DNA from: Spirochaetia bacterium
Lineage (GTDB): Bacteria; Spirochaetota; Spirochaetia; Sphaerochaetales; Sphaerochaetaceae
Assembly (NCBI GenBank): GCA_900769955.1
Contig: CAAGIP010000011.1
Coordinates: 1-39,984, forward strand
Length of the DNA: 39,984 nucleotides
Direction: 5' to 3'
The notes beneath the pieces were generated by a model. It saw only the letters and a list, made by a program, of their open reading frames with translations. It was not told where the DNA came from and ran no database searches. This document shows positions 33,467 through 39,984 of the stretch, piece after piece (within the stretch, counting starts at the first letter, position 1; the number at the start of each line of letters is the position of its first letter). A program made the translations under genes and the position numbers.

Positions 33467-34268
33467 TTCTGGCCTCCTCAAACTTTAGTCCGTCAGCTCC
33501 CCATACAGGGTATACCTTATTCTGGGGAATTTTCTTCTCATATTCCTTCAGAAGGCCCAAGCTCTTTGAAAGAGATGAAACGCTGTGGCTGTCAGTATTC
33601 ATCACTGTCAAGACTCCTTCTTCCCGGCAAAGTTCCCAGAAGGGATCTGAAGGATATGGATAGTGACCGTCCACGGGAGGCTTCAGCATTCCGTTGCCGT
33701 TTATCTCAAGCGGGAGTGAAAGCGCTTTCGAGCACGCAATGATGTCATTTGCAAGGGCTTTTGCATTATCATCCCACCTGCGGTAAGAGCCCATGTAGAG
33801 ATCAGGATGGGCCACAAAGGAAAACAGCCCTGACTCCATTGCACAAAGCACGGTCTTTCCATATGTGACAAGATCATCAGATCCCAGTCCCGGATTGAAT
33901 ACGGAGCGGAAATATCCGTCCGGGGAAGGGACGAAGTGCGTTCCCGTGATAAGGTAGTCGGCTCTTCCCGAGGAAAGAAGATCCTCATAGTATGAACGGT
34001 ATTCCGGCATCCAGTCACACTCATAACCTGTAAGGACCTTCACCGGCCCACCGTCCTGAGCGCGGGAATCAGCTTCATATACACTCATCATTGAGGCATT
34101 CATCCGGGACTTGCTGAATCTTCCGTCAGGAAGCGGACAATGCTCCGAAAAACCGAGAAGCCCCAGAGAGAGCCCTTCTGCCGCTTTGACATATTCCCGG
34201 AGATTTCCGGAGCCATGTCCGCAGTAAAAGGAATGGGTGTGAAGATTATATTCAGTGTACTTTATCAT
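33444..34268 (-). CDS. PHP-family phosphatase (histidinol-phosphatase type)
   Basis: 274 residues. The PHP trinuclear metal site is visible: NLHTHSFYCGHG at the start (about 9-20), GYECDW, GTHFVP, VAHPDLY and NTDSHS near the end. This is the HisK (HisJ/PHP) pattern of histidinol-phosphatase, though related PHP phosphoesterases look the same and no his gene is nearby. ATG 34268 is preferred: the frame extends to 34379 but only inside mltG. It overlaps mltG by 17 nt. Confidence 0.85.
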   Translation of the reverse strand: MIKYTEYNLHTHSFYCGHGSGNLREYVKAAEGLSLGLLGFSEHCPLPDGRFSKSRMNASMMSVYEADSRAQDGGPVKVLTGYECDWMPEYRSYYEDLLSSGRADYLITGTHFVPSPDGYFRSVFNPGLGSDDLVTYGKTVLCAMESGLFSFVAHPDLYMGSYRRWDDNAKALANDIIACSKALSLPLEINGNGMLKPPVDGHYPYPSDPFWELCREEGVLTVMNTDSHSVSSLSKSLGLLKEYEKKIPQNKVYPVWGADGLKFEEARNDSDKKC

Positions 34269-35673
34269 AAGTTGAGAGATGTTCCTCGTAGCTTGCAGAA
34301 GTATATAACTTCCCCTCTTCATCGTGCAAGTAATAGAGATCTGCAGTTGAATCGGGATAAAGGACGGCAAGAAGCGCATCCTTTCCGGGGCATCCTATTC
34401 CCGTAGGAGGAAGGCCCGGCTTTCTTCTCGTGTTGTACGGCGTATCCTTTTCGTAGGTACTCTGAGCAATCGGAGTGCTCCAGTTTCCGGTCTCATACCG
34501 GGTCGTCGCGTCAATTCCGAGAGGCATTGACTCATGCATCCTGTTAAGCACGACGGCGGCAATTGTCTTAAGCTGTGCGCTGTCCTGGCTCTCACGGTTT
34601 ATTATCGAGGCTGTCTTCACTATGTCATCAACCGAAAGTCCGCTTTCCATCACTGCATCCGCATTATCCCTGAGCACTTCAAGAAGTGCTTCATGCATTT
34701 CATCTAGCAGCTCCACGGTACTTCGGAAACGGTATGTACCTGAAAGGAAATAGCCTTCTGTAAAGGATAGTCCGTGTACGGAAGCATACTCATCTGCTGC
34801 CTTCAGGAACTCTCCCGGAGCGGCAAAACCCCTGTTTGAAAGTGCCTGATCGATCTCGGAAAGTGTGTAGCCCGCATAGACGGTAATTGTTTTTTCCTTT
34901 TCCTTATGTGTGATGGTCCGTGCGATCTCATCGCCATCGGTTCCTGAAGGAAAGGAAAATGTTCCGGTCTGAATCGAGGATGCAAGTCCGTTCTCGCTCA
35001 GAAACGAAAGAAAGGCTTGCCTCTCATCCTCAGGGATGAGGGATGAAACCTGGGATGCACCCATTCCCGAAGTAACAGTGAAGTTTATCGGGGAAGATGA
35101 AACGTAAGAGGGAATTACTTCCTCATACTCCCTCACGGCTCTTCTCTTCAGCAGTATTATTATGAGTATTATGAGAAGGAAAGTAAGGAATACAAAGGCG
35201 AGTTTCAGAAATACTGACCTGTCCCTTTTCTCAGGCGGTGCCTCATGAACCTCAACTACCTGCGGTGCACTCTCACCCCTGTTTTTCCTTACACTCTCCT
35301 TGATCTGGGTTATCTGAGATCTTTCGCCATCCTTCGGTTTTTCCTCACGTACTGGAGCTTTTTTCTTCTTTTCCCCGGAAAGGGCGGCAAGCCGCTCTTC
35401 CCGCGTCATGTTGGCAAGGGAAGGAAGGACGGGAAGCTCCTGCTTTGAAAAACTGAGGTCACTGCCCTTCAGCTTCTTCGGAGCCTGAGGCTTTGCCGGA
35501 GCGGCAGTCTTTTTTGCTTCCGTTGTCTTTTTTCCCTCCGCAGGCTTTGCACTGATTTTCTTTGCAGGAGTCTTTCGGTTATCGGAAGCAGGCTTTTTCT
35601 TCTCTGCGGATCCGGATTCACCCTTCACGGGACGAGGGGACTTGGCAGGGACCTTGAAACTGTTCTCACTCAT
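34252..35673 (-). CDS. mltG: endolytic murein transglycosylase MltG
   Basis: 473 residues. MltG cuts nascent peptidoglycan strands in the periplasm and sets glycan length. A single membrane helix at about 153-172 is followed by a LysM-like part (about 195-270) and the YceG catalytic domain (about 300-473) with the catalytic Glu in INRESQ (about 368), the motif PLGIDATTRYE, and GLPPTGIGCPGKDAL. Unusual is the cytoplasmic N-tail of about 150 residues, very rich in Lys, Pro, Ala and Glu with no fold, much longer than in E. coli. It overlaps the upstream coiled-coil gene by 8 nt. Confidence 0.92.
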   Translation of the reverse strand: MSENSFKVPAKSPRPVKGESGSAEKKKPASDNRKTPAKKISAKPAEGKKTTEAKKTAAPAKPQAPKKLKGSDLSFSKQELPVLPSLANMTREERLAALSGEKKKKAPVREEKPKDGERSQITQIKESVRKNRGESAPQVVEVHEAPPEKRDRSVFLKLAFVFLTFLLIILIIILLKRRAVREYEEVIPSYVSSSPINFTVTSGMGASQVSSLIPEDERQAFLSFLSENGLASSIQTGTFSFPSGTDGDEIARTITHKEKEKTITVYAGYTLSEIDQALSNRGFAAPGEFLKAADEYASVHGLSFTEGYFLSGTYRFRSTVELLDEMHEALLEVLRDNADAVMESGLSVDDIVKTASIINRESQDSAQLKTIAAVVLNRMHESMPLGIDATTRYETGNWSTPIAQSTYEKDTPYNTRRKPGLPPTGIGCPGKDALLAVLYPDSTADLYYLHDEEGKLYTSASYEEHLSTYDKVH

Positions 35674-36709
35674 CTCCGGCTCCCAGCTTCCTGATCCTGC
35701 CCCTGATTAAGGCATTTTCGTTCTCGATATCGGAAATCTGCTGCTCAATGCGGGCAATTTCCTTTCTTAATGATGCGATCTTCTTCTCATTCTGGTTAAT
35801 TATCGCGGCATAGTCATCCTGAACGAGATGGGCACGGCACTTTTTGATGTACTCCTGCTGACTGTCGATGTAGCGCTGGGTCTGGAGCATCTGCGAAATG
35901 GTATCGAGTATGGAATCGGGAGTCTTCTCGCTTACCCACTTCTGACCATTGTCAAAAAGGAAGAGACCGTAGTTTATGCACGCTTCCTCATAGTTGCTCT
36001 CAGCATCGCGAAGCCTCTCCTGAAGCGTTTTCAGGCTGTCTTCCTGTCCATTGCTCTCAAGACTTTCCACCTCGTTTTCACGCCTCTTCAGCCTTTTCCT
36101 GATCGTATCTTCCTTCTTCTTAAGCTTCTGATACTCCTGAAGCAGGGCTTCAGCCCTGGGACTTCTGACTGCCTTGAGAAGCCTTGCCTTCTCAAGCGTG
36201 TCGAATGCGGAAACGAACTCACGCTCACGCCTTGACTTCATGACGGCATCACTTAATCCCGCAGTCAGCCTGATGAAGACATTTGATGAATTCTTCTTTT
36301 CCGATCTCGCCCTGTTGCTGTCAGTATAGCTCTTCAGCGCTTCCTTTACCCTTGCATCGGCATCCGCGGCCTCCGACCTCTCAAGTGCAATTGCCCCGAA
36401 TACCCTCTTTATTTCCTTTATTCTTTCGGTTGTCTGGGCAAGACGCTCCTTAAGGTCGGAAACCCTGACCTTTGAGGACTCAAGAAAGTCAATGTCACTG
36501 CACCTGCTCTTCAGAGCCTCATCGGCACTCTCTTTCTCGGCAAGAGCAGCCGTCACCGCACTGCGAAGTGTCGGTGCGATGATGATCCCGGAGCCGTCCG
36601 ATTCCTTCATCATGCCGTCGCAGAGGGAAAAGGCAAAGTTTCTCAGGTCCTGATAAGAGGACTCAATCCGTTTTTCCGCTGCTTCTATCTCTGAAAGTAC
36701 GTTCTGCAT
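35666..36709 (-). CDS. long coiled-coil protein, unknown function
   Basis: 347 residues, cytoplasmic, no signal or membrane segment. Helical coiled coil through nearly its whole length (strong at 60-110, 170-240 and 285-340, Lys/Glu/Arg with regular Leu/Ile). It resembles the build of Smc hinge arms or PspA-like filaments, but no marker motif is seen. It is cotranscribed with mltG (8-nt overlap) and may be a cell-shape or division helper. Confidence 0.75.
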   Translation of the reverse strand: MQNVLSEIEAAEKRIESSYQDLRNFAFSLCDGMMKESDGSGIIIAPTLRSAVTAALAEKESADEALKSRCSDIDFLESSKVRVSDLKERLAQTTERIKEIKRVFGAIALERSEAADADARVKEALKSYTDSNRARSEKKNSSNVFIRLTAGLSDAVMKSRREREFVSAFDTLEKARLLKAVRSPRAEALLQEYQKLKKKEDTIRKRLKRRENEVESLESNGQEDSLKTLQERLRDAESNYEEACINYGLFLFDNGQKWVSEKTPDSILDTISQMLQTQRYIDSQQEYIKKCRAHLVQDDYAAIINQNEKKIASLRKEIARIEQQISDIENENALIRGRIRKLGAGDE

Positions 36710-37070
36710 GATAAGTGTGGATTATATCAGAGAAAAGGTGAGACCGCCAACATGCTGATGAGAAACTCAGATAACGCGAAAAAGCGGAATTCTTATTGAT
36801 ATGCTTAACTTACAATATCCTGAATTAGGCTGATAATACATTCTTTTTAACTTTTAACATATAATCATGCCTCTTTTTTCAGTTTCCGGCATTCACCCGT
36901 GCAAAGCAGGACGGAAACGAATCCAAATTGACAAAATAAGGCCTGACGAAGTATTCTGATAGAGGCATTTTTGCCCGGTATGATTGCATTTACTTTTTTT
37001 GACAATCCGCTTCCTGAAATTTCATATTATAAAACATGTTGGCCGCATGATGACATGTAGGAGTTTTAAA
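36710..37070 (+). promoter_or_regulatory. 361-bp gene-free control region
   Basis: No gene seen. Two plus-strand promoter candidates: TTGACA (36928-36933) with TATTCT (36952-36957), 18-bp spacer; and TTGACA (36999-37004) with CATATT (37023-37028), 18-bp spacer, 43 bp before ATG 37071. ACATGT occurs twice just after the second promoter (37034-37039 and 37053-37058), 19 bp apart, a possible tandem operator. Confidence 0.45.
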
Positions 37071-37718
37071 ATGGAAAAAGAGATGGAGCTGGATCTTGAA
37101 GGACTTGCCGCAAAGATAAAGGATATGGCAGCAAGCGTCAGGACAGACAGCAATCCCGAGGAGCTTGATGTCCTCAGGAAACTTATCAAGAAGAATGTTC
37201 CCTTCATGCTGAGAGGTTATTTCTCAGCTTATCTTCTCAGGGAACTCACAAAAAAGCCGCAGAGACGCGAAAGAGCGGAAAGGGCACCGAAGAAGGAATT
37301 CAGGAAGAGCGAGAAGCCTGTCCAGAAGGAACAGAGTGCCGCACCTGCCGAGAAGCCTCAGGCAGAGCAGACTGCACCTGCACCGAAGAAGCAGCCGAAG
37401 GTACTCCCCGAAGGAGCTAAGACGCTTTACATCAACCTCGGCAAGATGGGAAGAATTTATGCAAAGGACCTCGTTGAGCTCATCTGTGCGGATACAGGCA
37501 TCACAAAGGATGACATCTACATGGTCAGGGTTCATGACAAATACTCCTTTGTTTCAATGAGTGAGGAAAACTGCAACAAGGCTATCGAAAGCCTCCTCGG
37601 AAAGGTGATCAAGGGACGCACAGTCCAGATCAACATCTCAAACAGGGAGAAGAAGGAAGCGGAAAAGCCCGCTGAGACAAAGCCTGAGGAAGCAGTGCAG
37701 GAAGAGAGTGCAGAGTGA
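37071..37718 (+). CDS. lone DbpA-type RNA-binding domain protein
   Basis: 215 residues from ATG 37071 (GGAG 7 nt upstream). The N-terminal 65 residues are helical; a Lys/Ala/Pro/Glu-rich linker (about 70-115) follows; residues 120-195 match the DbpA RNA-binding domain (an RRM-like fold that docks the 23S rRNA hairpin 92 or similar RNA): TLYINLGKMGRIY, VELICADTGI, SFVSMSEEN, IKGRTVQINIS. The acidic tail ends GluAlaValGlnGlu-type. There is no DEAD-box helicase half, so it may work with a separate helicase or with ribosomes. The next gene overlaps by 4 nt (GTGA). Confidence 0.82.
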   Translation: MEKEMELDLEGLAAKIKDMAASVRTDSNPEELDVLRKLIKKNVPFMLRGYFSAYLLRELTKKPQRRERAERAPKKEFRKSEKPVQKEQSAAPAEKPQAEQTAPAPKKQPKVLPEGAKTLYINLGKMGRIYAKDLVELICADTGITKDDIYMVRVHDKYSFVSMSEENCNKAIESLLGKVIKGRTVQINISNREKKEAEKPAETKPEEAVQEESAE

Positions 37719-38356
37719 AAATCACACCGATGACAGTAGGAGCGTTCTCAACGTGCTCATACATTGCTGAAAGCGGGCAGGGCATCACGCTCATCGATGC
37801 CCCCGCCGAAGCGGAAAGGATCATCAGGGTATTCAGGGACCGGGACATCAAGCCCGGTCTTGTCATACTTACCCATGGTCACTTCGATCATGTCCTGGCA
37901 CTCGGTAAACTGAAGGCGGAGTGGCCGGAACTCAGAATCGCGATATCGGCAGGAGACAGTGAATATCTTTCCGATGAAGGTGAGAGGATCAGCGGGGACA
38001 TAGCCCTTTTCGATGACGGAATGTTCTATAACAGGATGGTGTCGCAGCTTCCGGTACCTGAAGCTGACATTCTGCTCAAGGACGGTGATATAATCGCTGA
38101 TTTCACCGTAATTGCGACTCCCGGACACACAAAAGGTTCCATATGCCTTTACTCAGAGGAGGAAAAGGTTATCTTCACAGGAGACACGCTCTTTCAGGGC
38201 AGCATCGGCAGGACTGACATGCCCGGCGGCTCCTACAGCGCGATATGCTCATCCCTTTCCCGTCTTAAAACACTTCCCGATGAGACGCTTGTTTTTCCGG
38301 GACACGGACCAGCCACAACGATCGGAAAGGAAAAGCAGGGCAACCCCTATTTATAA
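37715..38356 (+). CDS. metallo-beta-lactamase-fold hydrolase (glyoxalase II-like)
   Basis: 213 residues from GTG 37715. The metal motif THGHFDHV (about 53-60), PGHTKGS (about 133-139), FTGDTLF (about 150) and FPGHGP (about 191) define a single-domain MBL hydrolase of the YcbL/glyoxalase II-like group. It likely hydrolyses thioesters such as S-lactoylglutathione or an analogue. It is coupled by a 4-nt overlap to the DbpA-domain gene. Confidence 0.92.
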   Translation: MKITPMTVGAFSTCSYIAESGQGITLIDAPAEAERIIRVFRDRDIKPGLVILTHGHFDHVLALGKLKAEWPELRIAISAGDSEYLSDEGERISGDIALFDDGMFYNRMVSQLPVPEADILLKDGDIIADFTVIATPGHTKGSICLYSEEEKVIFTGDTLFQGSIGRTDMPGGSYSAICSSLSRLKTLPDETLVFPGHGPATTIGKEKQGNPYL

Positions 38357-38358
38357 GA

Positions 38359-38390
38359 AAAGCACCCGCGAAGGTGCTTTCCTGTTTTTT
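38359..38390 (+). terminator. terminator of the DbpA-domain/MBL operon
   Basis: AAAGCACC (38359-38366) and GGTGCTTT (38373-38380) with a 6-nt loop, then CCTG and six T. It lies between convergent genes (the dksA-like stop is at 38397), so may serve both directions. Confidence 0.87.
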
Positions 38391-38396
38391 CCCTGT

Positions 38397-38750
38397 CTAT
38401 CTGGATCTTTTTTCCTCAGCTGTCTTACAGTCAATGCAGAGAACTGCGGAAGGCATTGCCCTGAGGCGGTCCTCCGGAATCTTCTTACCGCACTTCAGGC
38501 AGACGCCGTAACGGTTCTCACTGATCCGCTTTAGGGCGTTTTCAATGGCAGTGAGTCTCTTCGCATCCATGGCATTGAGTGCTTCCATCTTCTTGAAAGC
38601 GCCTTCATCACTTGCCAGATCAACGCTGTCACCTCTGCCTGTAGCCGCTTCGGTCTTAAACTTCGCGTTATCACCATGCATCCTGGCGATAAGCTCAGCT
38701 CTTTCATTTAGCAGGCGTGTTTTCATCTCCTGAGTAAATTCATTAGCCAT
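38397..38750 (-). CDS. DksA/TraR-family zinc-finger regulator
   Basis: 117 residues from ATG 38750 (AGGAGG 6 nt upstream; the frame continues to 38810 without a site). A coiled-coil first part (about 5-75) and a C-terminal C4 zinc finger (CLKCG, then CIDC about 20 residues later) place it in the DksA/TraR family, which acts in the RNA polymerase secondary channel. It is shorter than E. coli DksA (151 residues), and the Asp pair of the coiled-coil tip appears as DSVDLASDE. It likely tunes rRNA or stress transcription. Confidence 0.88.
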   Translation of the reverse strand: MANEFTQEMKTRLLNERAELIARMHGDNAKFKTEAATGRGDSVDLASDEGAFKKMEALNAMDAKRLTAIENALKRISENRYGVCLKCGKKIPEDRLRAMPSAVLCIDCKTAEEKRSR

Positions 38751-38782
38751 ATTACACCTCCTGAAGAGATAAACATAAAGTG

Positions 38783-38810
38783 AATATACTTCATTTTTTC
38801 CCAATGTCAA
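38783..38810 (-). promoter_or_regulatory. promoter of the dksA-like gene
   Basis: On the minus strand consensus TTGACA (38805-38810) and TATATT (38783-38788) with a 16-bp spacer, 32 bp before the ATG. Confidence 0.65.
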
Positions 38811-38843
38811 GTGTCGATTATTGAAAAACCAATTTTTTGTCTA

Positions 38844-38872
38844 TTGACTATAGTTTTCGCTCATTGTACATT
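38844..38872 (+). promoter_or_regulatory. metK promoter
   Basis: TTGACT (38844-38849) and TACATT (38867-38872), 17-bp spacer. The predicted start near 38879 places the hairpin at the very 5' end of a leader of about 49 nt. Confidence 0.5.
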
Positions 38873-38878
38873 TTCAGG

Positions 38879-38927
38879 GCACGGAGTGGACCAGAAGCGC
38901 TCCGCGACTACATTTCAGGAGCACATT
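38879..38927 (+). promoter_or_regulatory. metK leader with hairpin and anti-Shine-Dalgarno alternative
   Basis: CGGAGTG (38882-38888) and CGCTCCG (38898-38904) form a 7-bp stem (one G-U) with a 9-nt loop. The 3' arm contains GCTCC (38899-38903), a perfect complement of GGAGC (38918-38922), which contains the core of the ribosome binding site AGGAG (38917-38921). The arm can therefore either complete the hairpin or mask the ribosome site. No known SAM riboswitch class is recognised. Confidence 0.45.
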
Positions 38928-39984
38928 ATGAGAACATTTTTCTCATCGGAGTCCGTAACTGAAGGACATCCCGACAAGGTGTGCGACCAGATTTCAGACG
39001 CACTTCTGGACGCACTTTTAAAATCAGATCCATCATCAAGAGCCGCAATCGAGACTACATGCTGCACCGAATTCGTCCATGTGATGGGTGAAGTGACTAC
39101 AAAAGCCGATATTGATTACGAAGCAGTGATAAGAAACACGATTGCGAAAATCGGATATGTGAAGGATGAGTATCTCTTCACCGATAAAACGAAGGTAATC
39201 GTGACGCTTCATACCCAGAGTCCCGACATTGCGCTCGGAGTTGACCGTGAGGGCGCAGGAGACCAGGGAATGATGTTCGGCTATGCATGTGATGAAACAG
39301 ATGAGTACCTTCCCCTTGCCTTTTCACTTGCCCACCAGCTCACATCAGCACTGACAAAAGTCCGGACATCAGGGGAAATTCCATATCTCAGACCGGACGG
39401 AAAGTCACAGGTCACCGTACAGTACGATGACGGGAAGATAACCCGTGTCGATACTGTCGTGCTTTCAGCACAGCACGATGAGGACGTGGAGATGGAAAAG
39501 CTGAGATGCGACCTGCTTGAGAAGGTCATAAGGAAGGTTATTCCCGCATCCCTCCTGGATGGTGAGACGAAATACTACATCAACCCGACGGGACGCTTCG
39601 TACTCGGAGGCCCTGCTGCCGATACGGGACTCACCGGCAGGAAGATAATCGCGGATACATACGGAGGCTATGCCCATCACGGAGGCGGTGCCTTCAGCGG
39701 AAAGGATGCGACTAAGGTGGACAGGAGCGCGGCATATGCGGCAAGGAATGCGGCAAAGACGATCGTTGCCGCAGGAGCGGCCTCAGAGTGTGAGATCCAG
39801 CTTGCCTATGCGATCGGAGTTAAGGATCCCGTATCGGTCCATGTGGACACATACGGTACAGGAAAGCTCAGTGAGGAAGAACTCACATCCTTCATCCGCA
39901 AAAACTGGGATCTCTCTCCCAAAGGGATAATCAGAGAGTTCAGGCTGACTGAGCCGTGCTATCAGGGTCTTTCCGAAACGGGAC
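38928..39984 (+). CDS. metK: S-adenosylmethionine synthetase (3' end outside the window)
   Basis: 352 codons are visible of about 385-390; the gene runs off the right edge. ATG 38928 follows AGGAG by 6 nt. It makes SAM from methionine and ATP. Family motifs are intact: SVTEGHPDKVCDQISDA with the ATP-binding His/Asp, GAGDQGMMFGYA, INPTGRFVLGGP, the Gly-rich GGYAHHGGGAFSGKDATKVD (methionine and phosphate loop), and DRSAAYAARNAAK. No frameshift is seen. Confidence 0.97.
   Translation, partial: MRTFFSSESVTEGHPDKVCDQISDALLDALLKSDPSSRAAIETTCCTEFVHVMGEVTTKADIDYEAVIRNTIAKIGYVKDEYLFTDKTKVIVTLHTQSPDIALGVDREGAGDQGMMFGYACDETDEYLPLAFSLAHQLTSALTKVRTSGEIPYLRPDGKSQVTVQYDDGKITRVDTVVLSAQHDEDVEMEKLRCDLLEKVIRKVIPASLLDGETKYYINPTGRFVLGGPAADTGLTGRKIIADTYGGYAHHGGGAFSGKDATKVDRSAAYAARNAAKTIVAAGAASECEIQLAYAIGVKDPVSVHVDTYGTGKLSEEELTSFIRKNWDLSPKGIIREFRLTEPCYQGLSETG

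Noticed and set aside
38867..38930. metK leader as a known SAM riboswitch (SAM-I, SAM-II, SMK/SAM-III, SAM/SAH)
   Set aside because: The multi-stem core of SAM-I and the conserved sequence blocks of the small classes are not present by eye. It is kept only as an unassigned leader candidate.

Overview
The window comes from a mid-GC (about 50%) Gram-negative, probably anaerobic and saccharolytic bacterium. A complete rnfCDGEAB operon, queH, a GH57-like protein with a DUF1926-type tail, a P-loop/Asp23-like fusion and a small beta-barrel protein suggest a spirochaete (Sphaerochaetaceae or Treponemataceae-like). This placement is inferred from gene content; there is no rRNA or marker tree behind it.

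Layout. 290-3780 (+): hexuronate operon uxuA, a GntR/FCD regulator and a uxuB-like reductase, closed by a strong terminator. 3842-4175 (+): a small coiled-coil protein. 4176-4590: a gene-poor stretch with a 9-bp-arm inverted repeat and a possible gene remnant. 4590-5705 (-): queH, a TrpR-family regulator and a 39-residue loop-less rubredoxin. 5739-6791 (+): a membrane-anchored repeat protein. 6788-7711 (-): RNase Z. 7754-23362 (-): one co-directional block of about 15.6 kb with mostly overlapping genes: rnfC, D, G, E, A, B, a GH57-like protein, prfB with a programmed frameshift, an exported protein, ftsY, a YD-like exported protein, and a permease/ATPase/permease ABC set. 23560-24417 (+): P-loop/Asp23-like fusion. 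24452-25784 (-): tRNA-Cys and a poly(A) polymerase/CCA-type nucleotidyltransferase. 25898-26506 (+): outer-membrane barrel. 26588-30123: divergent pair, mutarotase-fold protein (-) and GH36 alpha-galactosidase (+), followed by gpsA and an RluA-type pseudouridine synthase (+). 32354-36709 (-): coiled-coil protein, MltG, PHP phosphatase and isoaspartyl dipeptidase. 37071-38356 (+): lone DbpA-type RNA-binding domain and a metallo-beta-lactamase hydrolase. 38397-38750 (-): DksA/TraR zinc finger. 38928 to the window end (+): metK, truncated by the window edge.

The standout is RnfD. It is 990 residues, where the family is normally about 310-360. The extra mass is six tandem modules of about 100 residues, inserted in the extracytoplasmic loop that normally carries the covalent FMN. 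The array is bounded and punctuated by seven D-x-x-S-[AGS]-A-T motifs that look like ApbE flavinylation sites. With RnfG's own site the complex could carry up to eight covalent flavins, that is, a flavin chain built into the Rnf membrane core. Other leads are: a GH57 protein that has lost its catalytic residues, encoded directly behind rnfB; four genes whose -10 box lies 6-7 nt before the start codon with no ribosome binding site (candidate leaderless mRNAs); and a compact metK leader in which a hairpin arm can pair instead with the Shine-Dalgarno sequence.
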